Below, one piece after another: positions 34,001 through 46,406 of a stretch of 64,000 nucleotides of DNA. The notes below the pieces were generated by a model, which was not told the DNA's origin, ran no database searches, and saw nothing but the letters and a program-made list of their open reading frames with translations. A program made the translations under genes and the position numbers. Every line of letters starts with the position of its first letter. Position 1 is the first letter of the stretch. The DNA comes from Eunapius fragilis. Its lineage: Eukaryota; Porifera; Demospongiae; Spongillida; Spongillidae. The DNA lies in NCBI GenBank assembly GCA_963681505.1, contig OY811975.1, positions 11,554,739 to 11,618,738 of the forward strand, written 5' to 3'.

Positions 34001-35060
34001 CATCAGCAATGTCACCTATATGAAGAAATCATGTTTCAATTTTCCCGGATGGAAGGATGTATTTCGCTACAATAACTAGCTGCTTCAATACAGATATGGA
34101 TATGTCGGTTGATTCATCTGTCATTAAAGAAAAGAATGGACTGCACTTTAAGTTATCCAGTTTCTCACTTGCTAGGACTGATGAAAGGCACTGCAAAAAC
34201 TCGGCAACAATCCTTTTACTGGTGTAAGTGGCATTTCTTCGTATAGAAAGATCATTTAAGTATGAGCATCCAAGACTCTTCACCAATTTGACTAAAGATT
34301 CATATTGAGTTGTGATAGCATTGTCCTCCTTAGCCAACCAGTAGACAATCTTCAATGCACCTATGAGTGCTTCTCTATGAACCAGCGGTCCTTCTGTGCT
34401 TAGAGTCACACCAATTTTAGAAGCTGCTGAAAGATGCACCTTTGATTTTTTGTGTCGCTCAATGCAATCCTTGTGGAGGGATGTGCATGGTACAGTTGTC
34501 CAGATACCAGAACTGCTGCTCTCCTGTAATTTGCATATTTCACACAGAAGTCCTGTCATGATACCAGCTGTATCTTCAGTTGGAACTAACCAGGGATAGT
34601 CTTCTTTCCACGATTCCACGTCGATGAACAGTACCCTGTTTTATGACCTCCTTTGCCTCTACTTCGCTTGACCTCGTTGCCATTGCTATAACGCCTGAGC
34701 TATTATGCTATGTTGCCTGCTTATATAGTACTTAAAACGCGCTGAGGGGGGTTTTGTCGAGATATAATTAGAAACATTTAATGAGTAAGGTATATAAATA
34801 AAAATTTAAAGAAACCGCAGATGACAAAGCAACCAAGTGCTAATTAAATTCATAGCCCACACATTTATCACCTGGAATGCGCCACGCTATAGCATGGCGC
34901 TGAGGGAAACACTGTAGATAAAGTTTGATGTTCAATATATGGATAGCACTCATTTGGAATTCTTTATTACTAAAACTTGCAGAACCGACCATCATTCAAG
35001 GAAGTGCTAAGATTGTTAGAAGCTGCTAAAAGTGAGAAGCAGATGTTGTGCAATTGTTGA
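28029..35060 (+). CDS. 2A-like leader, Death domain and TKL-type protein kinase (13 exons)
   Basis: Exons by splice site and phase: 28029-28110, 28157-28441, 28950-29003, 29209-29262, 30161-30309, 30367-30457, 30516-30605, 30665-30730, 30795-30823, 30869-30952, 31008-31145, 31200-31271, 34983-35060. The total is 1272 nt, in frame to TGA (423 residues). Residues 8-24 read MNLCLIMSGDVEENPGP, a canonical 2A ribosome-skipping sequence. A Death domain follows (about 30-115: HLNKIATFCHDWRVIGRRL to YRVMMKAFNDVQNQQAAQMV), then two Ser/Pro linkers and a kinase (about 165-415). Kinase landmarks are GKGGQAHV (P-loop), VAVKDV (beta-3 Lys), REVETL (helix C Glu), HGDLKSPN, ADFGSS, APE, SDVYAFGILLWEMVT and CWDHEPKNRPS. 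HGD replaces HRD, so it is a non-RD kinase. Death plus kinase suggests cytosolic innate-immune or cell-death signalling (inference). The start ATG is the first of three in-frame ATGs; an upstream exon joined at AG 28011-28012 is possible. Confidence 0.85.
28050..28101 (+). promoter_or_regulatory. 2A-like translational recoding site
   Basis: The codons for GDVEENPGP match the D-(V/I)-E-x-N-P-G-P motif at which ribosomes skip the Gly-Pro bond. Here a 23-residue leader would separate from a product starting with Pro. The upstream residues (MMNLCLIM) are hydrophobic enough to act as a weak signal sequence. N-terminal 2A sequences that control targeting are known in sea-urchin NLR-type proteins; function here is inferred. 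Confidence 0.85.
28586..28638 (+). CDS. Candidate alternative terminal exon of the 2A-Death-kinase gene
   Basis: A strong acceptor (TTTTTTGTAG) at 28585 in the right phase opens a 17-codon tail ending in TGA. Spliced to the Death exon, it would give a 2A-leader plus Death-only protein of about 139 residues with no kinase. It could equally be a decoy acceptor in an intron. Confidence 0.35.
29263..30160. other. Intron 4 of the kinase gene
   Basis: 898 bp between the second linker exon and the first kinase exon. No other feature was recognised inside it. Confidence 0.6.
31345..31440 (+). repeat. Two poly-G tracts in the last intron
   Basis: G-runs at 31349-31363 and 31421-31440 separated by about 57 bp. 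The first is preceded by CACAGGATTGATGA, resembling the poly-G repeat family. Confidence 0.6.
31774..32834. mobile_element. TTAA-flanked DNA transposon in the kinase gene's last intron
   Basis: TTAA at 31774-31777 and 32831-32834 bounds a 1053-bp element with inverted ends CACTGGGTCCGTGAAAAT and, right side reverse-complemented, CACCGGGTCCATGAAAAT. TTAA targets fit piggyBac or Kolobok. The only internal frame (32373-32690, plus strand, 105 codons: SHLFPSGHAAKAAACGFC, then KKCPRQHFDIDKF) is not a transposase I recognise, so the element is probably non-autonomous. Confidence 0.75.
32874..34914 (-). mobile_element. hAT DNA transposon in the kinase gene's last intron
   Basis: The ends are inverted repeats CAGTGTTTCCCCCAAAACG and, right side reverse-complemented, CAGTGTTTCCCTCAGCGCC. 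Both are followed by GGCGC/GCGCC palindromic subterminal repeats. TAGAT occurs directly outside both ends (32869-32873 and 34915-34919), a 5-bp duplication rather than the 8 bp usual for hAT. The CAGTG...CACTG ends and the transposase inside support hAT. Confidence 0.85.
33060..34700 (-). pseudogene. hAT transposase (ZNF862/C17orf113-like, DUF4371), frameshifted
   Basis: On the minus strand, ESWKEDYPWLV, then GLLCEICKLQE and HKDCIERHKKSKVH, form a TTF/BED-like finger (34619-34440). The catalytic core then gives FFSLMTDESTDISISVLKQL (34140-34070), FGSDGCAVMVGG and VHCINHRRALAAAHAADNIP (33962-33780), and a C-terminal helical part (33640-33170). The start lies in another frame near 34690 (MATRSSEVEAKEV). 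At least three frame changes disrupt it. The dimerisation motif was not found. Confidence 0.75.
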
Positions 35061-35126
35061 TGTTGTGGAGACACAGAAATCATTGCATGTGTTGATCGCA
35101 CGTGCAATGAAATACATGGTTACGGT

Positions 35127-35816
35127 GTGCGTACAATGATTTGCTTCTTTATTACAACTGCCTCAGCTTTCAAGGCATCTACTTTGGATGCAGCTTCTAT
35201 TTATGGTTGGCTAAAGAAAACATTCTGTGAAACACACCTCGTTATTGCCATTGATTTTACAGATGATGAAAACCTGATCCAACATATGGTGGCTAAGGAG
35301 GTTTTACTACCTACGAAAGATCCTTTAATGAGAGGTACATGTACGTGTACATGAAATATTTATTTAGAATAAAAATTCATATTGGGAAATTTGTAATGAC
35401 CTATGCTTAGCCCAGAAAAATTTTTGTAGCTTTCTGGAGTAAAACCAGGAACTACACGTAAATGTACTTCTTGCCTGCATTATTGCTACCAGCATGCTTT
35501 GAGCAAGTTGCTGTGTGTTCCCTGTATTAAATGTCTCCCAATCAACTTGTTGTAACTTCTTATCTGTCAAAATAAAAAAAAATTGATTTGGTTTGAAACT
35601 GAACAACATTGCTCGTTATAATGTATGATCCATGTAATGTGTATGTCACTACTGCATGTACTGGGATTAATGGTTATCAGCTCTCATGTGGTTCAAAAGC
35701 TATCGATACAGACCCATTCACCTCTGTGTGCAACCAAGGCTACTTAGTGGGTATCACTCTGATGCACCAAAACGCTAGAGCACTTCTGGATTATCTTTTG
35801 TGATTTAACTGACTCT
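35127..35816 (+). CDS. Uncertain exon-like segments downstream of the kinase gene
   Basis: Two plus-strand stretches read like coding sequence. 35172-35336 (ASTLDAASIYGWLKKTFCE, then HLVIAIDFTDDENLIQHMV) ends at a GTACAT donor. 35624-35801 (DPCNVYVTTACTGINGYQLS, then VCNQGYLVGITLMHQNARAL) ends in TGA. No acceptor joins them cleanly and I recognise no family. They may be exons of another gene or a decayed duplicate. Confidence 0.25.
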
Positions 35817-36398
35817 TTTGTGTTAACTACTGTTTCTGTACATGTGTAATTTTAATGAAAATAGTAAAAATTAATAAGACGTGACAAAACAAGAAACCGT
35901 ATCTGCTACTATGATGATGTACTGATGGTACAGTGTATTTCGACCATTATTGTATGCACTCATAACTATTTTGAGTGTATCACAATGTATGGGCATGTCA
36001 GCTGAGTAGATAACAGAGGAGCATAGGGAGCCATTATTCATATAAATCCTTTCCATTTAGGAAACTTGCTTGTGCGCTATTTGAGGACTATTACAACGAT
36101 GCTAATGTATTTGTGTAAGTTCCAGTATGGAGTTGGATAACTTGCAATTACTTTGTGTAATCATAGATAGATGATTACCTGGATTCGAAACGCGTCACGT
36201 GATCCATTGAATTGTCAATTGTAGGCGGCGGACCCTTTGAAGCGAACTGTGTTTTGATTAACCCTTTTGTAGTATACGCTTTTTTCCCAACTTTCACTGC
36301 TATTCAACACAAAAATCGTTATCTTCGGCATTCTTCGTACTCCCACTTGTCTTACTTTCCAGGTTAGTTACTATTGTTCATGCAATTCACTAAGCATC

Positions 36399-36765
36399 GG
36401 AAGTTTCGTTAGAAACTTCCATATAGGATTTGACCACGACTATGAATGTCATTAAAAAAACGCGACCCGTCTGTAACAACACTCCCGACAATCGGATCGT
36501 GTAGCTTGTTTTAGCAATCGATCTAGAAGACAAAAATGAGTAGTTTCGTTTTTGTTTCATGTCGCTGAACCGCGTGGTTGTTGAGAACAAGAGTGTACTG
36601 CCCGTCCTCGTACCCAGTCTCGGAACAAGGGGCGGGTCGTCTTCTTATTCTTCTTCTTCTTCTCCTCCTTCTTCTTGGCAACGCATAACTCAGGACAGGA
36701 ACATTTCTAAGCGATGAAAATTTCACCAATAGCTTCAGAATCGGCTGGAGGACTCGCTTTTATAT
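36399..36765 (+). repeat. Hairpin-headed dispersed repeat, copy B
   Basis: It begins with a perfect 9-bp stem (GGAAGTTTC / GAAACTTCC, loop GTTA, 36399-36420), then ATATAGGATTTGACC. Decayed peptide-like sequence follows, ending in NRVVVEN. A CTT/CTC repeat (36640-36676), CATAACTCAGGACAGGAACA and the core ACCAATAGCTTCAGAATC come next. Relative to copy A the stem carries a paired C-to-T and G-to-A change. Confidence 0.75.
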
Positions 36766-36790
36766 AATATATGAAAAAAAATTAAGAAAA

Positions 36791-37074
36791 CAAGTAAATA
36801 ACAACATTCTCTACGAGAAAGTTGGTGGGATATAGGATTTGATTATGACATTGGTGGTGTAAAAAGCAAGGAAACAAGGTCTTATCAGAAGGGAAAATGT
36901 CATAGTCCTATATTTAGCACACAAACAACACATGCCCTAGAAATGTGCTAAATATAGGACTATGACATTTTCCCTTCTGATAAGACCTTGTTTCCTTGCT
37001 TTTTACACCACCAATGTCATAATCAAATCCTATATCCCACCAACTTTCTTGTAGAGAATGTTTTTATTTACTTG
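36791..37074. repeat. Long palindrome B (131-bp arms, 22-bp loop)
   Basis: Arms 36791-36921 and 36944-37074 are reverse complements with about three mismatches, all near the outer ends. It lies just downstream of repeat copy B. Confidence 0.95.
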
Positions 37075-37079
37075 TACTC

Positions 37080-37990
37080 TACTTAGGTACCGTATCTGTC
37101 ATTTTAGCCTCTTTGGAACATATATCTCAACTTAGAAAAGCTTCAAACCATTCATTTCTATAAGCAAAACATTGCATTATTCCCTTTGTGGAATGAGCCT
37201 ATATCTGTTGTAAAGGGCAGGGGCTTCAGCGTGTGGGTACAACTCCTTGTTGAACGAACACGTAGCGGACCTGTCGTGTTTCAGTACATAGTGTGTGAGT
37301 TAGACACACACAGCAAAGTCTAATTTTGCTTTTAAATGTTAAGCATGAGTTTATGTGTGGAACGCGTACTGTCAGAGGTAGACCAAAGTTACCCGTTATG
37401 TGCAAATGTCTTCTAGTTTTGTGGGTTATATTCATTTAACCGTCCGCGGACCAATATATGTTTCGGTACCTCTTGTGCACGGAAAAGGCAAGCTAGATAG
37501 CATTTAGACACATCTACGCAGTTACTATGATCAGTTGAAGGGAACACACGTACATGTATAGTGATTAAAGTTGAATCTAAGGTTATGATACTTTCGGCCC
37601 TTGGTATCGCCATGTAAATTTATTACACCAAATGTGTCACTTGCCGAAACGCGGATCATTTCTAATTATCTCCACGTTTCATATCCAGGTATTCTTCTAT
37701 CTAGGTTGTAATTGGCAGTCACAGCCAAAGTCACCAACCACTGTTTCTCAGTGACATTCTATAACCAAAGGACAGAGGGGACATTGCACATTTTACATTT
37801 ACTGTAGTTTTGTCATATCTCTCGTTTCATTTAGGTAATAGACATCCCTTTTTGTGGCTATTGATAGTCACTTCATCTTGTATTTTATGTAAGTTCAAAG
37901 GTCAAGCTGGTTTTTAATGTTGATTTATATTATTGTGTGTTATATTGTGTTCATGTGCTGTACCAGTTCATTATACTTCCTCTAACATGT
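37080..37990. other. No gene recognised
   Basis: No coding, repeat or RNA feature is supported. Confidence 0.4.
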
Positions 37991-37994
37991 GCAG

Positions 37995-40900
37995 CTGGTA
38001 AATTTGGTGCACACACCACAATGTACATGTACATGTATAATCCCCGTCATCTCCCTTTACAACATCATTCATCTACTCTGTATACTCCAGATGGGTTACA
38101 ACAAACAACATTGACTCCTCCTTTTATAGGTACTCTGCCCTCAAAGATACTCTGTAAGTTAAATGATGTGCATGAATGAGAATACGCTGTAGATCTAGCA
38201 ATATATTTTTTCAATATGTGCACCTATCAGAGCTGTGCAGCTTTTATATCGTAGACTGCATGTTATGTCTGCTGAGTAGATGTACAAAACCAGGCTCAAT
38301 TGCGTAAACTATAAGAGGAGAGTACTTGTCCCAATTCTGTTTGTTTCTAATAATTGAAATTAGCTATTAACCATGCCATTCTGTGTGTCTTGATCACTAT
38401 TAACCTGGGGCCATGCCATTCTTGATAGCTATTAACTTGGGGCCATGCCATTCTGTACATGCCATTTCATGCAATAATGTCATAGCCTAGTTTTCACTGC
38501 AGCACCTAAGTACTGTATAAATAAAGTTATGAATAATAACTTAAATTAGACAATAATAATTCGTAAAATATATTCATATTATTAATAACATATCAACGTA
38601 AATTTATATGTAATTTGTATTTTTTAATGCTTGACGATCAATTAGTTTGTAATTTTTCACCTGACACGACAGGTACCTCGCTACCAAAACAGTCCTAAGA
38701 AGGGATCGTTTATTAAAACTGAGGTCTATGTATGAGCAAAGTGCCAATAATTGTAGTGCTGACCACTAATTATAGCTAGTGATCACTATTGCGATACTTT
38801 CCTGGCACGTGAATGTCAATAGGCTTGATTGCTTCAACATTTTGCACTAATGCTAGCGTCCTCCTTCATAAACACTCACTTCTCACACAGTCAGCATGCA
38901 CTATTTTAAATCCAATTAACAAAGATTACGAGCTGAACTAAATTCAGAATTATAATTCGTAACAATAAATGCCAGGCTTATTTTAATAATTCGAATTCGT
39001 ATTTAGCTTTATTTATACAGTAAATGTAATCCTATCAACTGTGCCAAAATGTAATAAGTTGCACTCAGCAGTTCAATCACTAGCAAGCATGCTCACAGTT
39101 GACATAAAAAATAAATAAGACTCTGCGTTAACTGTCACCTTAGGCTTCATGCAGCTTTGGCTTCATGCAGCTTAGGCTTCATGCAGCTTTGTTTTCGTGT
39201 TCCGTGTTTCAAGCAAATAAGTACATTGCATCGAGGTTTGGCTGTGTTATTTCAAGACTCAAAAGCCTATTGATGTACATAAAATGCTTATGCTTGCACA
39301 TTTTCCTAATACATGTGCATGTATGTATGATGGCCTTTCCTACTACCCTGCAATAATAAAATGATTACTACTGCACAGACGTTTGTATAATGAAATTTGA
39401 TGATTTTTCATAATGATGTCTCTGTTACTGCCACTAGATCCTTCATCACCCCCTCAAGGTCTACGTGCCGATGCAATCAATACTACAGCAGTGATGCTGA
39501 GTTGGTCACCTCCTCAGGACAGTGGAGGGATCGATATTGTGCTTTATGCTGTATACTATCAGGCACTCATCAGTGGGTCATTGAGGATGACATGGGGCAA
39601 TTTTTATACCACATCAGTGACTGTGACCAACCTGCACCCAGCCACTGGGTATAGGATGACTGTGGTGGCCCAGAATGGAGGGTCTTGGGATGAGGAAAAT
39701 GGAACTGCTTCAATTGATGTGACCACTCTACGTGAACTACCATGTAAGTCTTGTCAAGATATGGTAGGTCACATGTTTTCATTTCCACTACACTACATCG
39801 AGCTCATGATTGTGCATTAATTGCTTATAACTGTTTGCACAATAACATTAATGGCACTTCACTTTTGTATACTGAAAGGTGGACAAATTTATCTTGGGAG
39901 CAAGACCAAATATCCAAGGCATAACCTGACTGCGTATACATGTAATATAACCTACCCTACAGAGCTCACACAAAACATCTCCTGTCTCCGCCCCTTTCTA
40001 CTTATTATTATTGATGACCACCCCCTTGCTGATGATTATGATTATACATCATGATTATACAATAATGTGCAGCTATCAAATGTGAGGCCTACTTGTTCAT
40101 GAGCACTCCTAAAATGATGATAACCCTGCATGAAACATGGATTTTTATTGGTAGATTCTCTATGCACCATGTCGTTGGAGTACTAATGTTTGTATGAGGA
40201 CTCACAACTCACACAATTTTATAGTTTGGGTTCATGCAGTTCTCTGCTTTCCATCTATATGTGGCTTTCAATCCAATTCAATTTAGTTAAGCCTTCACCT
40301 TCTTCTCAAATATAGACACTTGAATTCGTGCAATGAGCATGCATCTGTCTGCTAAGCATAGACTAAGGTGTGTGCAGGCACGGTAGAGATACTGTAACTG
40401 TTGATTGCTTTCATAACTCCAATACACAGAAACTGAGATCACCATAGAAAAATATACTTTTTATATACATACAATTCATCAAGAGTATTAGTAACACATT
40501 CAGAATTGAGTCCATCACATTCCTTCATTCTAATGAATGGAGTTCAGTGCATAATCTGTCATGCCCCCTTACATCCCGTCTTTAATCAGTTGCCTTGTAT
40601 AGACACATTTTGTCCTTGTCTCCAGTGCATGAATGTGATGCAGTACAATTTGGTATCACTAGTGAACATTGCTTTTTAATACCAGCTGGTTTCAGGATAT
40701 GCTTTAAGGAGGTGGAAGGAGGTGATCAGTGCCAGCAAAGTCTCAACACCTGTAGTAGTCTGTCATCAGACCCCAACCTTTTGTGGACCTCACCCTTTCG
40801 TGATGATACAGATCACAGAAAAGGAGGATGCCAGTATACGTGGACATTGATAGGAATTCCTGAGCACAATAAGGTATATCGGGTCTGCTTCAAGGAGACT

Positions 40901-41287
40901 GAGGGATCCTCTCAGTGCCAGAAGAATTCTGATAGCTGCAGTGGGTGGTCCAATTCTCCATCTTGGACCACTCCCTTCCGAGATGACACTGATAGTAGAC
41001 CTGGAGGGTGTATTTATCAATGGAAAATTGAGGAACAAGTTATCTCACCAAGTTCTAATTCATCAGCTTGCAGAGTCTGTTTTCAGGAGACTGAAGGAAG
41101 CGAACAGTGTCAGTTGAATAGAGGACCAACTTGCAGTGGATGGAGTACCTCCCCTGCACCCACTGATGTATTTCGAGACGAAACAGATGGTATGATGTTC
41201 ATTGCATGTATGTCTGTTCAAATGGTTTTCTCAATGTCAGATCGACCTGGAGGCTGTACATATCAATGGAGGCTTGAATGCAAATGA
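37995..41287 (+). CDS. Fibronectin III and Cys-rich triple-repeat protein, 3' part of gene
   Basis: Four phase-compatible exons: 37995-38153 (Thr/Pro-rich, 53 codons), 39438-39743 (one fibronectin III domain, 102 codons), 40626-41189 and 41241-41287 (stop TGA). The FN3 exon begins PSSPPQGLRADAINTTAVML and shows the Trp (SWSPP), the LHPATGYRMTVVAQN strand region and a Thr-rich end. It is symmetric (phase 1-1) and holds exactly one domain. The last exons encode three repeats of about 50-60 residues with the pattern CFxE(T/V)EGxxQCQ, C-S, FRD(D/E)TD, (R)xGGCxYxW. Four Cys per repeat suggest two disulfides and an extracellular or secreted location (inference). No transmembrane segment follows; the protein ends seven residues after the last YQW. 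The 5' part and signal peptide were not found. The first exon is the least certain. Confidence 0.7.
38154..39437. other. Putative intron with small tandem repeats
   Basis: A 50-bp repeat containing GGGGCCATGCCATTCT (38.38-38.46 kb) and a 16-bp GGCTTCATGCAGCTTT repeat (39.14-39.19 kb) are visible. No gene is seen. Confidence 0.5.
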
Positions 41288-41809
41288 ATTTCCAATAGCT
41301 ACAAATCTCTGTTTTGTCTAGGTAGCAATAGTGTATGAATGTGCACTTAGTAATACTTGTGATAAAACTGCATAGCAATTTTGTTGTACAAATCTTACAC
41401 CAATAATGTTACAGGTACTTCTGATTAGGATCATGTTTGTTTTATGCGCACACTTGTACTGCAGTATTAGCAGAATAGTGCAGTGCAAGTGCACATCTGA
41501 TCACATGGGGTTCAGGCAACTGCATGTAGCTGCATGTTCAATTTCTATGCCCTCAGCATCAGGACCCATGTTAGTAGGTCCTATGTAGGATTTGATAGTG
41601 TGATGAATACGATAAGCAAAACACCAGATTCCACTATTGCCATTGCACCGTAGAATCAGTTGGACTTTAGCGAGCGTATTTGGATACAACCAACAATTAC
41701 CTACAATGTAATAAAACTGCCGACGCTTAGAAAGCTCAGACAACAGAGATAACGCTCTCTCGTTCCCATACTCGAACCTGAAAAAAAAGATTCTCCATCT
41801 TCTTCTTCA

Positions 41810-41945
41810 TGGGCGTCCCCGGGGGGGGGGGGGTTTGAGATGATATTCACAATCAATTTTAACCATATATGGACTCAATAACACCATATATGGTGAAAAT
41901 TGATCGTGAATATGATCTCAATCCCCCCTCTGAATCCGCCCCTGC
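41810..41945. mobile_element. Foldback MITE of the poly-G family
   Basis: A near-palindrome of about 60-bp arms. Inward from the ends, a G-run is followed by TTGAGAT, ATATTCAC, ATCAATTTT and CCATATATGG. The right outer end, reverse-complemented, is CAGGGGCGGATTCAGAGGGG. This copy shows that the CAGGGGCGGAT-plus-poly-G sequence is a terminal inverted repeat. Confidence 0.7.
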
Positions 41946-41969
41946 CCATTGGTTGAATCGGCCGAAAGC

Positions 41970-42225
41970 GGACGGCACCCCCCCCCCCCCCACACACACC
42001 CCACCACTGGTTGAATCAGCCGAAACATAGATAGTTTAAACTATCTATGATCATAGAGTTGTCCTTTCATATACTGGTAAGGTACCTCCCCCTCTTCCTC
42101 TGAGCAGCCCCCCCCCCCCCCCCCCCCCCCCCTCCCGCCTTTCGTATTGTGCCTGAAGTGTACAGCACACACCCCCCGCCTCCCCTCCCGCTCTTCGTAT
42201 AGGGCCTATTTCGTACCGGTGTCGG
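41970..42225 (-). repeat. Poly-C tracts and AATACGAAAAGC-type repeat
   Basis: C-runs at 41977-41990 and 42109-42132. The following GTGTACAGCACACACCCCC and CTTCGTATAGGGCC segments are inverted versions of sequence at 27.43-27.52 kb. Confidence 0.55.
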
Positions 42226-42249
42226 AGGATATATTGTCCCCCTGGAAAA

Positions 42250-43798
42250 AGTGTCCCCCCGGACAATATACCCTAGGGTATATCGTCCGCCGGACAATAC
42301 ACCCTAGGGTATAATGTCCCCTCCCTGGTTATATTGTCCCCCCTACCCGGACAATACACATTGTCCCCCCACCCCCCCACCCCCAAACATTTAAAACATC
42401 GACAATCGCTAAAATAAGGTCTATTCATGACTTTGTGGTCGTTAATGAAGAATTGCACGGGGAGTTTGATGAGTTTAGAAGCAAAGTGTATGCATATGTG
42501 TAAAGAATACAGCATTGTTGAAGCTGTGGAACTGCTTCAAGTTTGGTGTCTACGCAGAGTTCAATTGCTTGAAAGGCGATGTTTTCTAATGTCTTCAACA
42601 CATCTGGATGAATTCTGTGAGTGCGTGGGTTCATGATAAAAGGCGCTTGTGCTGTGATGAGGCGGAGTTTAGAGCGACAATGTTAACTGATCCTTGCATT
42701 GATTCCTCACATTTCAAATACATGCAGTATGGATGCAATCACCAGTATGTAGATGTTGGCAAATTTCCAGGTGTAACTCATTTGGATTGAATTTTCATTA
42801 TGGCAATAACCCTCATCATGGTGCAGCAATAAAATGATCGGGATTTCTCAAAGACCCATTAGAACTGGAAGAATATCTGCAAATGGAAATTTCTTTTTTT
42901 CGGTGCATTTCATTCATCATCACTGGATCACAAGACTACCATGAAGAATTGAGATTACTAGTAACAACAAACATGGCTCACAATTCACCAAATGACAAGC
43001 ATCGATCCTTCTTCCCCCAAACATGTCAATGCAATCATATATTACACATTCAAAGATGCAGTCACCTGGAGAATGGGCTACAGAAATTGAAATCACTGCA
43101 ACTTCCTGCTTGCTGAACACAGCATATGTGTGTTTGCCTATACTGGAAAGATTTTTGATTGGGTGCAATATTCTTCACATGAAGCAAAGAGCGACACACA
43201 TCAAGAAGAGTGTATCTACATAACCAATGTGCATAATCTGTCAAAAGGATGATGTAGTGGAATTGATGTATTGTACTGTACTGAAGTCACTTTTAGCATG
43301 ACATTACAAAGTCAATTTATTTATTCCACAACTAACTGACACGATTTTGAACAATCCAATAGTCTCTGACCATGCATGCCGCAGGGGCGGCAGAAGGTGA
43401 TGTAAAATTGGTGGGGGGTGGGGGGGGGGGGGGGGGGGGGGGGGGAGGGGGGTAATGTAATGATCTAATGCCAATTATTGTTTATACACATGTTTTGTTG
43501 ATTGTGTATTTTGTTTATGTTTATATACAATGTAATTCATGCACTAGCTCATTGCATTTCATTTCTTTTGGATTAGTTGCTAATACGCTGTCCTGTTGAG
43601 AGGCAAGGTTCATTCTACTTACGTTTGAATCGATATATTCATGACACGTAATATATCACTATGGACAATAATGAAATGTGCTATCGGGATTTTTAAATGT
43701 TGGGAGACAATGTACCCTAGGGTGTATTGTCCGGGTAGGGGGGACAGTATAACCAGGGAGGGGACATTATATCCTAGGGTGAATTGTCCGTGGGGGAC
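42250..43798. mobile_element. DNA transposon with 105-140-bp TIRs and internal CCCTAGGG subrepeats
   Basis: Left end 42250-42395 and right end 43690-43798 are inverted copies containing ACCCTAGGGTATAATGTCCC, CTCCCTGGTTATA and CCCCCCTACCCGGACAATAC, and ending in ACATTTAAAA. GGACAATAyACCCTAGGGT is itself palindromic and occurs three times at the left and twice at the right. Inside (42427-43240) plus-strand fragments such as WVHDKRRLCCDEAEFRATML, then YMQYGCNHQYVDVGKFPG, look like decayed coding sequence in several frames. I do not recognise the transposase family. A target duplication is not visible; the right end abuts the next element directly. Confidence 0.65.
43390..43455 (+). repeat. Poly-G repeat inside the TIR element
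   Basis: GCAGGGGCGGCAGAAGG precedes a G-run of about 30 nt, another poly-G family copy, here inserted in the TIR element. Confidence 0.6.

Positions 43799-46406
<2,608 letters not shown>

Noticed and set aside
31778-34914. TTAA element, hAT element and terminal kinase exon as parts of one gene
   Set aside because: Each element has its own inverted ends and target duplication, and the hAT coding strand is opposite to the kinase.
41190-41240. Treating the 41190-41240 stretch as coding
   Set aside because: GTATGA...TCAG fits an intron, and removing it restores the DxTDxRPGGC spacing of the other two repeats.
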